DNA of 64,000 nucleotides. It comes from Actinokineospora alba (GTDB taxonomy: Bacteria; Actinomycetota; Actinomycetes; Mycobacteriales; Pseudonocardiaceae). The notes under the pieces are model-generated. The model worked only from the letters and a program-made list of their open reading frames with translations, made no database searches and was not told the origin of the DNA. Below are positions 15,089 to 23,099 of this stretch, in pieces. Both the position numbers and the translations under genes were made by a program. The DNA lies in assembly GCF_004362515.1 (NCBI RefSeq), contig NZ_SNXU01000001.1, forward strand, positions 992,001 to 1,056,000, read 5' to 3'. Within the stretch, counting starts at the first letter, position 1. Every line of letters starts with the position of its first letter.

Positions 15089-16695
15089 GCACCGCAATCG
15101 CCTCCGCACCGGAAGGCACTCGGGCGCAACGGATGCGCCAACCCCTTGCCTTCGACGTGGTTACCGCGACGGCCGAGAAGTACGGGGTCTGTGTCCGGCC
15201 GTTCACCATGGAAGTCGGGGACCTCGACACCGGCGAACTCCGACACGTGGCGGTCCCGTGCGGGTCGACCGTGGAATCGGTATGTGGGCCGTGTGCGCGG
15301 AAGGCTCGGGCGCTGCGGATGGTCCAGTGTCGTGAGGGCTGGCACATGGCAGAGGAACCCGACTTCGCCCCCGAGCCACCCTCCGCCGATCAGACAGAAC
15401 TGATGGCATACCGGGCCGACCTCGTAGCCGCTTACCGGGAGGCAGTCGATCAGAGCCAGGCGGGCGACGCCGACGAACTCCGCGATGAGATCCACTCCGT
15501 TGACGACGAACTGCGCGCACTCGGGGTGCGGGGTCGGCTGCCTTCCCCCGATGCGGTGGGCAAGCGGGCTCCGAAACGGTCCACCAAGCGGCGCCAAGAC
15601 GCACCGAACCTGCCACGCCGGAAGGTGGAGAAGCGCACCGTGGGGCGGCAGTACGCCGGTGGGTTCCGGCCCTCCATGTTCGTCACGCTCACCTGCGACT
15701 CCTACGGTCCGGTCCGCGGGGACGGGACACCGGTGGACTTCCGCACCTACGACTACCGGCGGGCGGCTCGCGACGCGGTGCACTTCGCCTCCCTGATCGA
15801 CCGGTGGTGGCAGAACCTGCGCCGCGTCGTCGGCTGGGACGTGCAGTACTTCGCCACCGTCGAACCACAGAAACGAGCCGCCCCGCACCTGCACACCGCG
15901 ATCCGCGGTTCGATCCCGCACGAGGTCCTGCGGCAGGTCACGGCAGCCACCTACTTGCAGGTGTGGTGGCCCCCGCATGACGAGCTGGTCTACCCGGGCA
16001 GCGTGGTCCCGGTCTGGAACGGCGAGCAATTCGTCGACCCGACCACCCGACAGCCGTTGACGGCCTGGGCGGACGCGGTCGACCAGGTCGAGGCCCCGGC
16101 GCACGTGTCCACCTTCGGGGCACAGGTGCACTCCAAGGGCATCCTCGGCGGCACCGAACAAGCCGGGCGACACATCGGCTACCTGACCAAGTACCTCATG
16201 AAATCGACCGGTGAGGTGATCGAGTCCACCGGGGACCGGCAGCGCGAACACCACGACCGGCTCCACGACGAACTCCAGATCACTCCATGCTCGCCGCGCT
16301 GCGCGGTCTGGCTGCTCTACGGGGTTCAACCCCTCGGCGCGACCAGCCGCACCACTCCCGGCCACTGCAAGGGGCGGGCGCACCGCCGATCAACCCTCGG
16401 GCTTCCTGGACGGCGGGTGCTGGTGTCGCGGAAGTGGTCCGGGAAGACGCTGGCCGACCACCGGGCCGACCGCAAAGCCTTCGTGGTCCAGGCCCTCGCC
16501 GAAGTCGGCGTCGTCAAGGAACAGCCAGATCCGAAGCGGCTGGTCTGGCACAAGGTCAAACCCGGCGACCCGACCGTTCCACCACGGGCGCACCTGCTCA
16601 TGCACGCCATCTCCGAACGCATCCGATGGCGGGCCGAATACGACGCCGCGCTCCTCGCGGCCAATGTTTCAGCAACTCCGCCCATAGCGGCCTGA
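15085..16695 (+). CDS. repSA: Rolling-circle replication initiator, RepSA-like
   Basis: 536 residues. A Cys-containing N-terminal region (CGPCARKARALRM) precedes a HUH endonuclease core: PHLHTAIRG gives the metal-binding H268 and H270, and YLTKYLMKS supplies candidate nicking tyrosines Y366 and Y370. RepSA of pSAM2 nicks the plus strand to start rolling-circle replication of the excised element. The coupled position between the transfer ATPase and xis-int is the standard AICE order. Confidence 0.85.
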   Translation: MSTAIASAPEGTRAQRMRQPLAFDVVTATAEKYGVCVRPFTMEVGDLDTGELRHVAVPCGSTVESVCGPCARKARALRMVQCREGWHMAEEPDFAPEPPSADQTELMAYRADLVAAYREAVDQSQAGDADELRDEIHSVDDELRALGVRGRLPSPDAVGKRAPKRSTKRRQDAPNLPRRKVEKRTVGRQYAGGFRPSMFVTLTCDSYGPVRGDGTPVDFRTYDYRRAARDAVHFASLIDRWWQNLRRVVGWDVQYFATVEPQKRAAPHLHTAIRGSIPHEVLRQVTAATYLQVWWPPHDELVYPGSVVPVWNGEQFVDPTTRQPLTAWADAVDQVEAPAHVSTFGAQVHSKGILGGTEQAGRHIGYLTKYLMKSTGEVIESTGDRQREHHDRLHDELQITPCSPRCAVWLLYGVQPLGATSRTTPGHCKGRAHRRSTLGLPGRRVLVSRKWSGKTLADHRADRKAFVVQALAEVGVVKEQPDPKRLVWHKVKPGDPTVPPRAHLLMHAISERIRWRAEYDAALLAANVSATPPIAA

Positions 16696-16709
16696 CCTGG
16701 GGGAACGAG

Positions 16710-16907
16710 ATGGACCACGACACCTTTGATCAGCTTTTGAGCACGCCGGAACTCTGCGCCTACCTCAAGATCACGCGAGACACGCTTTACGAATGGCGGG
16801 AGATCAACGCGGCTCCGCCTGCCTTCAAGCTGCCCAACGGGCACCTCCGGTTCCCGATGGCTGACCTCCTGGACTGGATAGCCAAACAACGTGGGAGGGC
16901 GGCATGA
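16710..16907 (+). CDS. xis: Excisionase (Xis), MerR/AlpA-like HTH
   Basis: 65 residues: TPELCAYLKITRDTLYEWRE is a winged-helix DNA-binding motif and PNGHLRFPMADLLDWI the following wing and helix, as in AICE excisionases. Start ATG 16710 has GGGGGAACGAG upstream. It overlaps the integrase start as ATGA. Xis directs the integrase to excise the element. Confidence 0.85.
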   Translation: MDHDTFDQLLSTPELCAYLKITRDTLYEWREINAAPPAFKLPNGHLRFPMADLLDWIAKQRGRAA

Positions 16908-18292
16908 AGCCCACGCATCAGGTCCGGTTCTGGGAGATCAAGACGCTCAAACCGGATGCCAATGGAAAGCGTCGGAAACGGCCCTACGGCGTTCGTTGGG
17001 TGACCGGTGGACGCGAGCACTCCGAGTGGTTCACCACGAAGGCTCTTGCCAAGTCGCACCTTGGCAAGCTGGTCCTGGCGGCGAATCGGGGTGAGGCGTT
17101 CGATATCACCACCGGACTGCCGCAATCGCTCTATCGAGATGCGCACGCTCCGACGCTGTTGCAGGTCGCGCGGGAGTTCCTTGGTGAGGTTTGGCCGGAT
17201 ATGTCGCCGAGTTCTCGGGATCGGCTTGTCTGCGGGCTTGCCGTTGCGGTGCAAGGATTTCTCGACTCCGAGCCTGACACTGACCCTGCGTTGGTTCGTC
17301 GAACGTTGACCACCGTCGTCCTGCCTCCTCGCTCCGCGGCTCTCGCTCCATCCGACGAACAAGCGCGGATCGCGAGCTGGCTCACCGAGCATTCGCGGAA
17401 AGTGGCCGAGCTGGTCGACGACGTCGAGGTGACCCGCCTCGGGCGGAAGCTGGGCGAACGGTTGGACGGCCGGAAAGCGGCGGTGACGACGATTGACACC
17501 CGCAAGGGCGCACTCGTGCAGGCGCTTTCTTACGCGGTGACGCGGTCGTACGTATCCGATAACCCGTTCAAGAACATGAGCCTGTCGCGGTTCAGGAGTG
17601 GGATCGCGATTGATCCGGGTGTGGTCGTCAATCCCGCGCAAGCTCGGGCGTTGTTGGCGGCTGTCACCTATGCGCGTCCGCGCGGGACGAATCCGTCCTG
17701 GCTCCCGTTCTTCGCGACGCTCTACTACGCGGGAATGCGACCGAGTGAGGCCCGGATGCTCGCTGAGCAGCACTGTCACCTACCCAACACAGGTTGGGGT
17801 GAACTTGTGCTGCCTGGTTCGTTGAGCAGCACGGCGGCTCGGTACAACGGCGGCCACATCTTCGAGGCTCGATCGTTGAAGCATCGCGCCGAGGGCATCA
17901 CGCGCCGCGTGCCGATTCCTCCCGAGCTGGTGCGCATCCTGTCCGCGCATATCGACCAGATCGGGACGGCAGAGGACGGGCGGCTGTTCCGGGGTAATGG
18001 GGGCGGACCGGTGCCGAGCGCGTCTTACACGGACATCTGGAGGCTCGCACGGCCCTACGGGCTCGCTCCTCGACAGGTCGCCTCGCCGCTGGCACGCCGA
18101 CCGTACGACTTGCGGCACGCGGCCGTGTCCTCGTGGATCGCGGCGGGGGTCTCCCTGCCGGAGGTGGCCAAGCGGGCGGGCCACACGGTCCAGATGCTCA
18201 CGGCCGTCTACGCGAAGGTGATCTACGGCGCGTCCGACCAGATGAACCAGCGCATTGAGGCGTTCCTGCGGGCGGACGATGACCGCGACTGA
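16904..18292 (+). CDS. int: Site-specific tyrosine recombinase (integrase)
   Basis: 462 residues. The catalytic domain has ArgI in GMRPSEA (R279), RRPYDLRHAAV with ArgII R404 (Tyr where His is usual three residues before it), AGHTVQML and the nucleophile Tyr in AVYAKV (Y436). The N-terminal 180 residues are the arm- and core-binding domains. It sits 239 bp from attR, as usual for AICE integrases, and should recombine the 44-bp core in the groES promoter. Confidence 0.92.
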   Translation: MKPTHQVRFWEIKTLKPDANGKRRKRPYGVRWVTGGREHSEWFTTKALAKSHLGKLVLAANRGEAFDITTGLPQSLYRDAHAPTLLQVAREFLGEVWPDMSPSSRDRLVCGLAVAVQGFLDSEPDTDPALVRRTLTTVVLPPRSAALAPSDEQARIASWLTEHSRKVAELVDDVEVTRLGRKLGERLDGRKAAVTTIDTRKGALVQALSYAVTRSYVSDNPFKNMSLSRFRSGIAIDPGVVVNPAQARALLAAVTYARPRGTNPSWLPFFATLYYAGMRPSEARMLAEQHCHLPNTGWGELVLPGSLSSTAARYNGGHIFEARSLKHRAEGITRRVPIPPELVRILSAHIDQIGTAEDGRLFRGNGGGPVPSASYTDIWRLARPYGLAPRQVASPLARRPYDLRHAAVSSWIAAGVSLPEVAKRAGHTVQMLTAVYAKVIYGASDQMNQRIEAFLRADDDRD

Positions 18293-18530
18293 ATGCGCCT
18301 ACGATGGAAGTGCCCTCGGCCGGGAAAACCCCAGGTCCGGTGGCACTTCCGCGCTCGGGATCTGTTCCGCGTCTGTTCCGTGGACACCGCCGGCAAGCCC
18401 CTCGCGATCACAGACAGTCCCAGACGCATCCCGACTCCCGCCGAAGGGATATCCATTGGGACACAACGGAAATCCCCTCCGAGCTGCGAGGCCAATGAAC
18501 ACGCTGTGTAACCGCCTGAAGCGCCGGGTT
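18293..18530. other. AICE right end: repeats, no gene
   Basis: Between int and attR lie an inverted repeat GGAAGTGCC/GGCACTTCC (18306-18314, 18342-18350), which may end int transcription, a tandem TCTGTTCCG (18361-18369, 18372-18380) and a GGGATATCC palindrome near 18450. They are plausible integrase or Xis arm sites of attP. No ORF is supported. Confidence 0.5.
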
Positions 18531-18574
18531 TCTACCCACGCGAGTGCTAACCGTGCAACGCGCCCCTGGTGTGG
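18531..18574. repeat. attR: attR: 44-bp direct repeat with half CIRCE
   Basis: Identical to 7342-7385. It carries GAGTGCTAA, one CIRCE arm, but the opposite arm is replaced by element sequence (GCGCCGGGTT). TTGCAC (minus strand 18558-18553) and TAGAAA (18534-18529), 18 bp apart, leave a promoter-like remnant pointing into the element, antisense to int. Confidence 0.9.
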
Positions 18575-18633
18575 TGTGGGTCAACGACCTAAACCCGTGG
18601 CGGGCGACCGCCGGGTTGTGGGTCAATCCGCGG

Positions 18634-19119
18634 ATGATTCGCGAAGCGGTGGCAGGCGACTTCGAGCGGCTGCGGGAGATCGAGGTCCTCGCGGGTGAGG
18701 TGTTCCGGACGGTCGGGATGGACTTCATCGCCGACATGCCGCCGCCGCCCGTCGAGGTGCTCGCGGAGTTCGCCGGGGACGGGCGGTGCTGGGTGGCCGT
18801 CGAGGACGGGGTCGTCGGTGGGTATCTGCTCGCCGAGGTGGTCGACGAGTGCGCGCATGTCGCGCAGGTGAGTGTTGATCCGCGGTTTCGGGGGCGGCGG
18901 CTCGGGGCGCGGCTGATCGATCACCTCGACGCTTGGGCACGCGCGCGGGGGCTGGCGGGGCTGACCCTGACGACCTACCGGGACCTGCCGTGGAACGGGG
19001 TCTACTACGCGAAGATCGGGTTCGAGGTCGTGGAGCCGACGCCCGGGTTGGCCGCGTTGGTGGCGCACGAGGCCGGGCTTGGGCTGGATCCGGCGCTGCG
19101 GGTGTGCATGCGGCGATGA
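18634..19119 (+). CDS. GNAT-family N-acetyltransferase
   Basis: 161 residues with the acetyl-CoA motif A (VSVDPRFRGRRLGARLIDHL) and the C-terminal YYAKIGFEVVE strand typical of GNAT enzymes. Substrate unknown. ATG 18634 is preferred; the frame extends up to 18544 inside attR but that is not supported. It is the first chromosomal gene right of the AICE and would be divergent from groES without it. Confidence 0.82.
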   Translation: MIREAVAGDFERLREIEVLAGEVFRTVGMDFIADMPPPPVEVLAEFAGDGRCWVAVEDGVVGGYLLAEVVDECAHVAQVSVDPRFRGRRLGARLIDHLDAWARARGLAGLTLTTYRDLPWNGVYYAKIGFEVVEPTPGLAALVAHEAGLGLDPALRVCMRR

Positions 19120-19125
19120 TCGGTT

Positions 19126-19161
19126 CGGGCGGAAGTGCTCGCACGGAAGCACTTCCGCCCG
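19126..19161. terminator. Hairpin terminator after the GNAT gene
   Basis: A perfect 14-bp inverted repeat (19126-19139 and 19148-19161) starts 7 bases after the GNAT stop. Confidence 0.75.
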
Positions 19162-19246
19162 GTGCACCGGACCGAATGGTTGATGGGATGGGACCGCCCG
19201 TGCGCGGGACGCCCCCGACTCCCCCAGGAAGCCGGGCGCTGACAAC

Positions 19247-19280
19247 AAAAAGCCGCCGTTCGACACTGCGGACGGCGGCT
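19247..19280 (-). terminator. Rho-independent terminator, minus strand
   Basis: AGCCGCCGT (19251-19259) pairs with ACGGCGGCT (19272-19280). On the minus strand the hairpin is followed by TTTTTG. It ends the tsaB-rimI-tsaD transcript or a small transcript covering 19297-19359. Confidence 0.8.
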
Positions 19281-19296
19281 CCTCACGATCAGGTGA

Positions 19297-19359
19297 TCAT
19301 GGGGAACCCCGGCGGCGGGCGCACTCCAGGGACCTGTCGGCCTTGGACTTGCTGTGCAC
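19297..19359 (-). CDS. Possible 20-residue basic ORF
   Basis: GTG 19359 lies five bases after GGAGG and opens a frame reading MHSKSKADRSLECARRRGSP, ending 17 bases before a Rho-independent terminator. It follows tsaD on the same strand. The SD and terminator are suggestive, but the ORF is tiny and unrecognised. Confidence 0.3.
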   Translation of the reverse strand: MHSKSKADRSLECARRRGSP

Positions 19360-19427
19360 GGTCACCTCCGGGTTTCGTTGCTGTCGAACGGAACTATGTC
19401 CGACAGCCGCCCCCAGGGCAACGCGAT

Positions 19428-20471
19428 TTAGACCGAGACCGTCGAGACCGGCAGGGCCGGGTTCGCCGAGAGGTCCAAAGAGGACGGTTGGACGCCCGCC
19501 GCCACGAGGTGGGCGCCGAGGGCGGCCATCATGGCGCCGTTGTCGGTGCACAGGCGAGGGCGCGGGACGCGCAGTTCGATGCCCGCGGCGGCGCAGCGTT
19601 CGGCGGCCAGGACCTTGAGGCGGGAGTTCGCGGCGACCCCTCCGGAGATGACCATGGTGCCGATGCCGAGTTCCGTGGCGGCGCGCACGGCCTTCGCGGT
19701 CAGGACGTCGGCGACGGCTTCCTGGAAGGACGCGCAGACGTCGTCGACCGGGATTTCCTCGCCGTCGCGCTCGCGGGCCTCGACCCAGCGGGCGACCGAC
19801 GTCTTCAACCCGGAGAACGAGAAGTCGTACTTGGCGTCGCGGGGACCGGTGAGGCCTCGCGGGAAGGCGATCGCCTTGGGGTTGCCGCGCTGGGCGGCCT
19901 TGTCGATCGGCGGGCCGCCGGGATAGGGCAGGCCGATGACCCTGGCGACCTTGTCGTAGGCCTCGCCCGCGGCGTCGTCGATGGTCGAGCCGATCTCGGT
20001 GATCTTGCCCGACAGGTCGTCCACCCGCAGGAGCTGGCTGTGGCCACCGGAGACCAGCAGCGCCAGGCACGGCGACGGCAGCGGACCGTGGTCGAGCGTG
20101 TCGGCGGCGACATGGCCCGCCAGGTGGTTGGCGCCGTAGAGGGGTACGCCCAGCGACATCGCGTACGCCTTGGCGGCCGAGACACCCACTAGCAGCGCGC
20201 CGGACAGCCCAGGTCCACAGGTGACGGTGATCGCGTCCACATCGGACAGCCCGAGGCCCGCGACCTCGAACGCGCGGCGCATGGTCGGGACCATCGCCTC
20301 CAGGTGCGCGCGGCTGGCGATCTCCGGCACCACACCACCGAACCGGACGTGCTGGTCGACGCTGGACGCGACCTCGTCGGCGAGCAGCTCGACGCCGCCG
20401 TCGCGGTCGAGCCGGACGATGCCGACGCCGGTCTCGTCGCAGGAGCTCTCGATGCCCAGGATGATCGTCAC
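19428..20471 (-). CDS. tsaD: tRNA t6A transferase TsaD
   Basis: 347 residues. The actin-like fold has the N-terminal ILGIESSCDETGVGIV, the metal-binding HLAGH motif in GANHLAGHVAADTL, and LLVSGGHSQLLRV. TsaD transfers threonylcarbamoyl from TC-AMP to A37 of ANN-reading tRNAs, working with TsaB and TsaE, both encoded here. GTG 20471 overlaps the rimI stop as GTGA. Confidence 0.95.
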   Translation of the reverse strand: MTIILGIESSCDETGVGIVRLDRDGGVELLADEVASSVDQHVRFGGVVPEIASRAHLEAMVPTMRRAFEVAGLGLSDVDAITVTCGPGLSGALLVGVSAAKAYAMSLGVPLYGANHLAGHVAADTLDHGPLPSPCLALLVSGGHSQLLRVDDLSGKITEIGSTIDDAAGEAYDKVARVIGLPYPGGPPIDKAAQRGNPKAIAFPRGLTGPRDAKYDFSFSGLKTSVARWVEARERDGEEIPVDDVCASFQEAVADVLTAKAVRAATELGIGTMVISGGVAANSRLKVLAAERCAAAGIELRVPRPRLCTDNGAMMAALGAHLVAAGVQPSSLDLSANPALPVSTVSV

Positions 20472-20950
20472 GTGGTCTCCTCCACGGGGACTCCGGCGTT
20501 CTCGGGCCGCGCCATGGTGAAGGCGTCGGCGCCCGAGGGCTGGTAGTAGCGGCGGCGCAGGCCGATGGTGGTGAAGCCGTGCTTCTCGTAGAGCGCGATG
20601 GCGGACTTGTTGTCCGTGCGCACTTCGAGGAACACGGCGGCGGACTCCTCGTCGGCCCGGGCGAGCAGGGCGCGCAGCAGCAGCTCGCCGATGCCCTGGC
20701 GCTGGAACGCCGGGTCGACGCCGAGGGTGTGGACGCTGGCTTCCATGTCGCCGGGCGCCCCGGCCACGGACAGTCCGGCGTAGCCGACGAGCTTGTCGTC
20801 GACGTAGGCGCCGAGGTAGTAGTGACCCCAGTCCAGCTCCGAGGCGAACGCGGACTCGCTCCACGGGTCTTCGCCGGAGAACAGGATCTTCTCCAGTTCG
20901 GCGCAGCGGCGCAGGTCCTCGCGCCGCAGCGGTTCGAGGCGCACGGTCAC
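20468..20950 (-). CDS. rimI: Ribosomal protein alanine N-acetyltransferase RimI
   Basis: 160 residues, GNAT fold: LGVDPAFQRQGIGELLLRAL is the acetyl-CoA loop and ALYEKHGFTTIGLRRRYYQ the C-terminal signature of RimI. The gene lies between tsaB and tsaD with overlaps at both ends, the widespread actinobacterial arrangement. Confidence 0.92.
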   Translation of the reverse strand: MTVRLEPLRREDLRRCAELEKILFSGEDPWSESAFASELDWGHYYLGAYVDDKLVGYAGLSVAGAPGDMEASVHTLGVDPAFQRQGIGELLLRALLARADEESAAVFLEVRTDNKSAIALYEKHGFTTIGLRRRYYQPSGADAFTMARPENAGVPVEETT

Positions 20951-21603
20951 CTCGGACTCACCCGCTTGCGCGCGCCGGGCTCGACCGCGTCGGGCCTGCG
21001 CAGGTACAGCGGGGTGAGCGGGCCGGGGTCGGCGGTGAAGTCGGCGGCGGCGACCAGCCCGAGCGGGCTCGGGTGGTCCGGGTCGACGACGGGCAGGCCC
21101 AGGACCTCGGCGTAGAGCTTGGCGCCGTAGCCCGCGGCGCGGACGACGCCGAGTTCGGCGATCCGCTCGGCGAGTTCGGCGGGCGGGGTGACGGCGGGCT
21201 CGGTGAGCCGGGCACCGTCGTAGGCGGCCCAGTAGACCTCGCGGCGACGCGCGTCGGTGACGACCAGCAGCGGCTCACCAGGGGCGTCGGCGGCGATCGC
21301 GTCGAGCGAGCAGACCGGGTACACGGGCCGGTCGAGGCTGTGGCCGAGGGCGGCGGCGGTGACCATGCCCGCGCGCAGACCGGTGAACGGGCCCGGGCCG
21401 ATGCCGCAGACGATCGCGTCGAGGTCGGCGAGTGTTCGACCGGCCGCGGCGAGGGCGTCGCGCACGTGCGGGGTGAGCAGTTCCCCGTGGGCCTTGGCGT
21501 CGACCGTGACGCACTCGGCCAGCACGCGGGGGCGCCCGTCGGTCAGTTCGACGACACCGGCGGTGACCGCGGGCGTAGCGGTGTCCACAGCGAGTACCAG
21601 CAC
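20947..21603 (-). CDS. tsaB: tRNA t6A biosynthesis protein TsaB
   Basis: 218 residues: VLAVDTATPAVTAGVVEL, HGELLTPHVRDALAAAG and GIGPGPFTGLRAGMVTA are hallmark segments of this TsaD paralogue, which scaffolds the TsaB-TsaD-TsaE complex. GTG 21603 is chosen because a -10-like TACTCT ends eight bases upstream, suggesting a leaderless transcript. The frame upstream (to 21666) lacks homologous sequence. Confidence 0.92.
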   Translation of the reverse strand: MLVLAVDTATPAVTAGVVELTDGRPRVLAECVTVDAKAHGELLTPHVRDALAAAGRTLADLDAIVCGIGPGPFTGLRAGMVTAAALGHSLDRPVYPVCSLDAIAADAPGEPLLVVTDARRREVYWAAYDGARLTEPAVTPPAELAERIAELGVVRAAGYGAKLYAEVLGLPVVDPDHPSPLGLVAAADFTADPGPLTPLYLRRPDAVEPGARKRVSPR

Positions 21604-21611
21604 GGTTGTCA

Positions 21612-21617
21612 AGAGTA
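21612..21617 (-). promoter_or_regulatory. Putative -10 of a leaderless tsaB promoter
   Basis: TACTCT on the minus strand ends eight bases before the tsaB GTG, placing transcription start at or next to the start codon. Confidence 0.45.
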
Positions 21618-21703
21618 CGAGGCGTGCCTTCGGGCACGTGGGGCGCGGTCGCAAACGCTTGCGCACGTGACGGCGATAACTGCCAGTGAGCGTTCGGCGG
21701 CAC

Positions 21704-21709
21704 TAGGGT
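21704..21709 (+). promoter_or_regulatory. Putative -10 of a leaderless matB promoter
   Basis: TAGGGT ends seven bases before the GTG of the malonyl-CoA synthetase gene and no SD is present, so the mRNA probably begins at the start codon. Confidence 0.5.
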
Positions 21710-21716
21710 TGGCGTC

Positions 21717-23099
21717 GTGCTGCTGCCCACCCTGGCTGTTCCGGACGAGCGTGAAGCGCTCCGATTCGGGTCCGACGTCCTCACCCACGCCGAGCTCGCC
21801 GCGGCGGCCAAGGCGGTCGCGGCCCAGGTGGGCGGGGCCCGCCGGGTCGCCGTGTGGGCCACTCCGACCTTGCAGACCTGCGTCGCCGTCGTCGGCGTCC
21901 TGCTCGCGGGGGCGGCGGTGGTGCCGATCAATCCGAAGATCGGCGAGCGCGAACTCGCGCACATCCTGGGCGACAGCTCACCCGACCTGGTGATCGGCGG
22001 CCCCGATGGGGTGACGGTCGACGTGACGGCCCGGCTCGACGGGCCGCTGCCCGCCGAAGCCGACCCGGAGTCGCCCGCGTTCGTCGTCTACACGTCGGGC
22101 ACCACCGGGCCGCCGAAGGGCGTGCTCCTCCCCCGCCGGGCCATCGCGTCGAACCTGGACGCGCTCGCGCAGGCGTGGGAGTGGACGGCCGCGGACACGG
22201 TGGTGCACGCGCTGCCGCTATTCCATGTGCACGGCCTGATCCTCGGGGTGCTCGGCCCCCTGCGGCTGGGCGGCGCGGTGCACCACATAGGCAAGTTCGA
22301 CACGCACGCGATCGCGGCGGCCCTGTCCGGCTCGGCGACGGTCATGTTCGGCGTCCCGACGATGTACCACCGGCTCGCGGCGGACTGCGAGGCCGACGCC
22401 GACCTGGCCGCGGCGGTCGGGCGGGCCCGGCTGCTGGTGTCCGGTTCGGCGGCGCTGCCCGCGACCGACCACGCGCGGATCACGAAGGCGACGGGTCAGG
22501 AGGTCGTCGAGCGGTACGGGATGACCGAGACCCTGATGAACTGCGCCGTGCGCGCGTCCGGCGACCGGCGGCCCGGTTTCGTGGGGCCCCCGGTCGACGG
22601 CGTGGAGGTGCGGCTGGTCGACTCCGGCGCCTTGGTGCCCGACGGCGAGATCGGCGAGATCGAGGTGCGGGGGCCGAACCTGTTCCTGGGCTACCTGAAC
22701 CGCCCGGACGCGACGGCGGAAGCGTTGCGGGACGGGTGGTTCCGGACCGGGGACATGGCGGTGCGGTCGCCGGACGGGTATGTGCGGATCGTCGGTCGGC
22801 GGGCCACGGACCTGATCAAGAGCGGCGGCTACAAGATCGGCGCGGGCGAGATCGAGAACGCGCTGTTGGAGCACCCGGGGGTCGCGGAGGTCGCGGTGAC
22901 GGGTGAGCCGGACGAGGACTTGGGCGAGCGGATCGTGGCGTGGGTGGTGCCTTCGGGTGAGCCGCCGTCAGCGAAGGAGTTGGCCGACCACGTGGCCGCA
23001 CTGCTGTCACCACACAAGCGCCCGCGGGTGGTTCACTACCTGGACGCGTTGCCGCGCAACGAAATGGGCAAGGTCACCAAGCGAGCGCTGCATGCCTGA
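21717..23099 (+). CDS. matB: Malonyl-CoA synthetase (MatB-like acyl-CoA ligase)
   Basis: 460 residues of the ANL adenylating superfamily: YTSGTTGPPKGVLLPRRAI (AMP/phosphate loop), GMTETLMN (A5), FRTGDMAVR and the A10 Lys in NEMGKVTKRAL. The run ATDLIKSGGYKIGAGEIENA and the short length match Streptomyces MatB, which ligates malonate to CoA and accepts methylmalonate. It overlaps the next gene by 8 bp, which encodes a carboxyltransferase, so the pair seems devoted to malonyl-CoA supply or use. Confidence 0.88.
   Translation: MLLPTLAVPDEREALRFGSDVLTHAELAAAAKAVAAQVGGARRVAVWATPTLQTCVAVVGVLLAGAAVVPINPKIGERELAHILGDSSPDLVIGGPDGVTVDVTARLDGPLPAEADPESPAFVVYTSGTTGPPKGVLLPRRAIASNLDALAQAWEWTAADTVVHALPLFHVHGLILGVLGPLRLGGAVHHIGKFDTHAIAAALSGSATVMFGVPTMYHRLAADCEADADLAAAVGRARLLVSGSAALPATDHARITKATGQEVVERYGMTETLMNCAVRASGDRRPGFVGPPVDGVEVRLVDSGALVPDGEIGEIEVRGPNLFLGYLNRPDATAEALRDGWFRTGDMAVRSPDGYVRIVGRRATDLIKSGGYKIGAGEIENALLEHPGVAEVAVTGEPDEDLGERIVAWVVPSGEPPSAKELADHVAALLSPHKRPRVVHYLDALPRNEMGKVTKRALHA

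Larger units (their letters stand above)
7342..18574. mobile_element. Actinomycete integrative and conjugative element (AICE)
   Basis: An 11.2-kb element bounded by 44-bp direct repeats, with the standard AICE set in order: GntR regulator, Pra-like activator, small coupled ORFs, FtsK/TraSA-like transfer ATPase, RepSA-like initiator, Xis and tyrosine integrase next to attR. The cargo is an ATPase-TOPRIM protein at the left end. Genes flanking the element (groES and a GNAT gene) would share one intergenic region without it. All core ORFs are intact, so it may be mobile. Confidence 0.92.
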
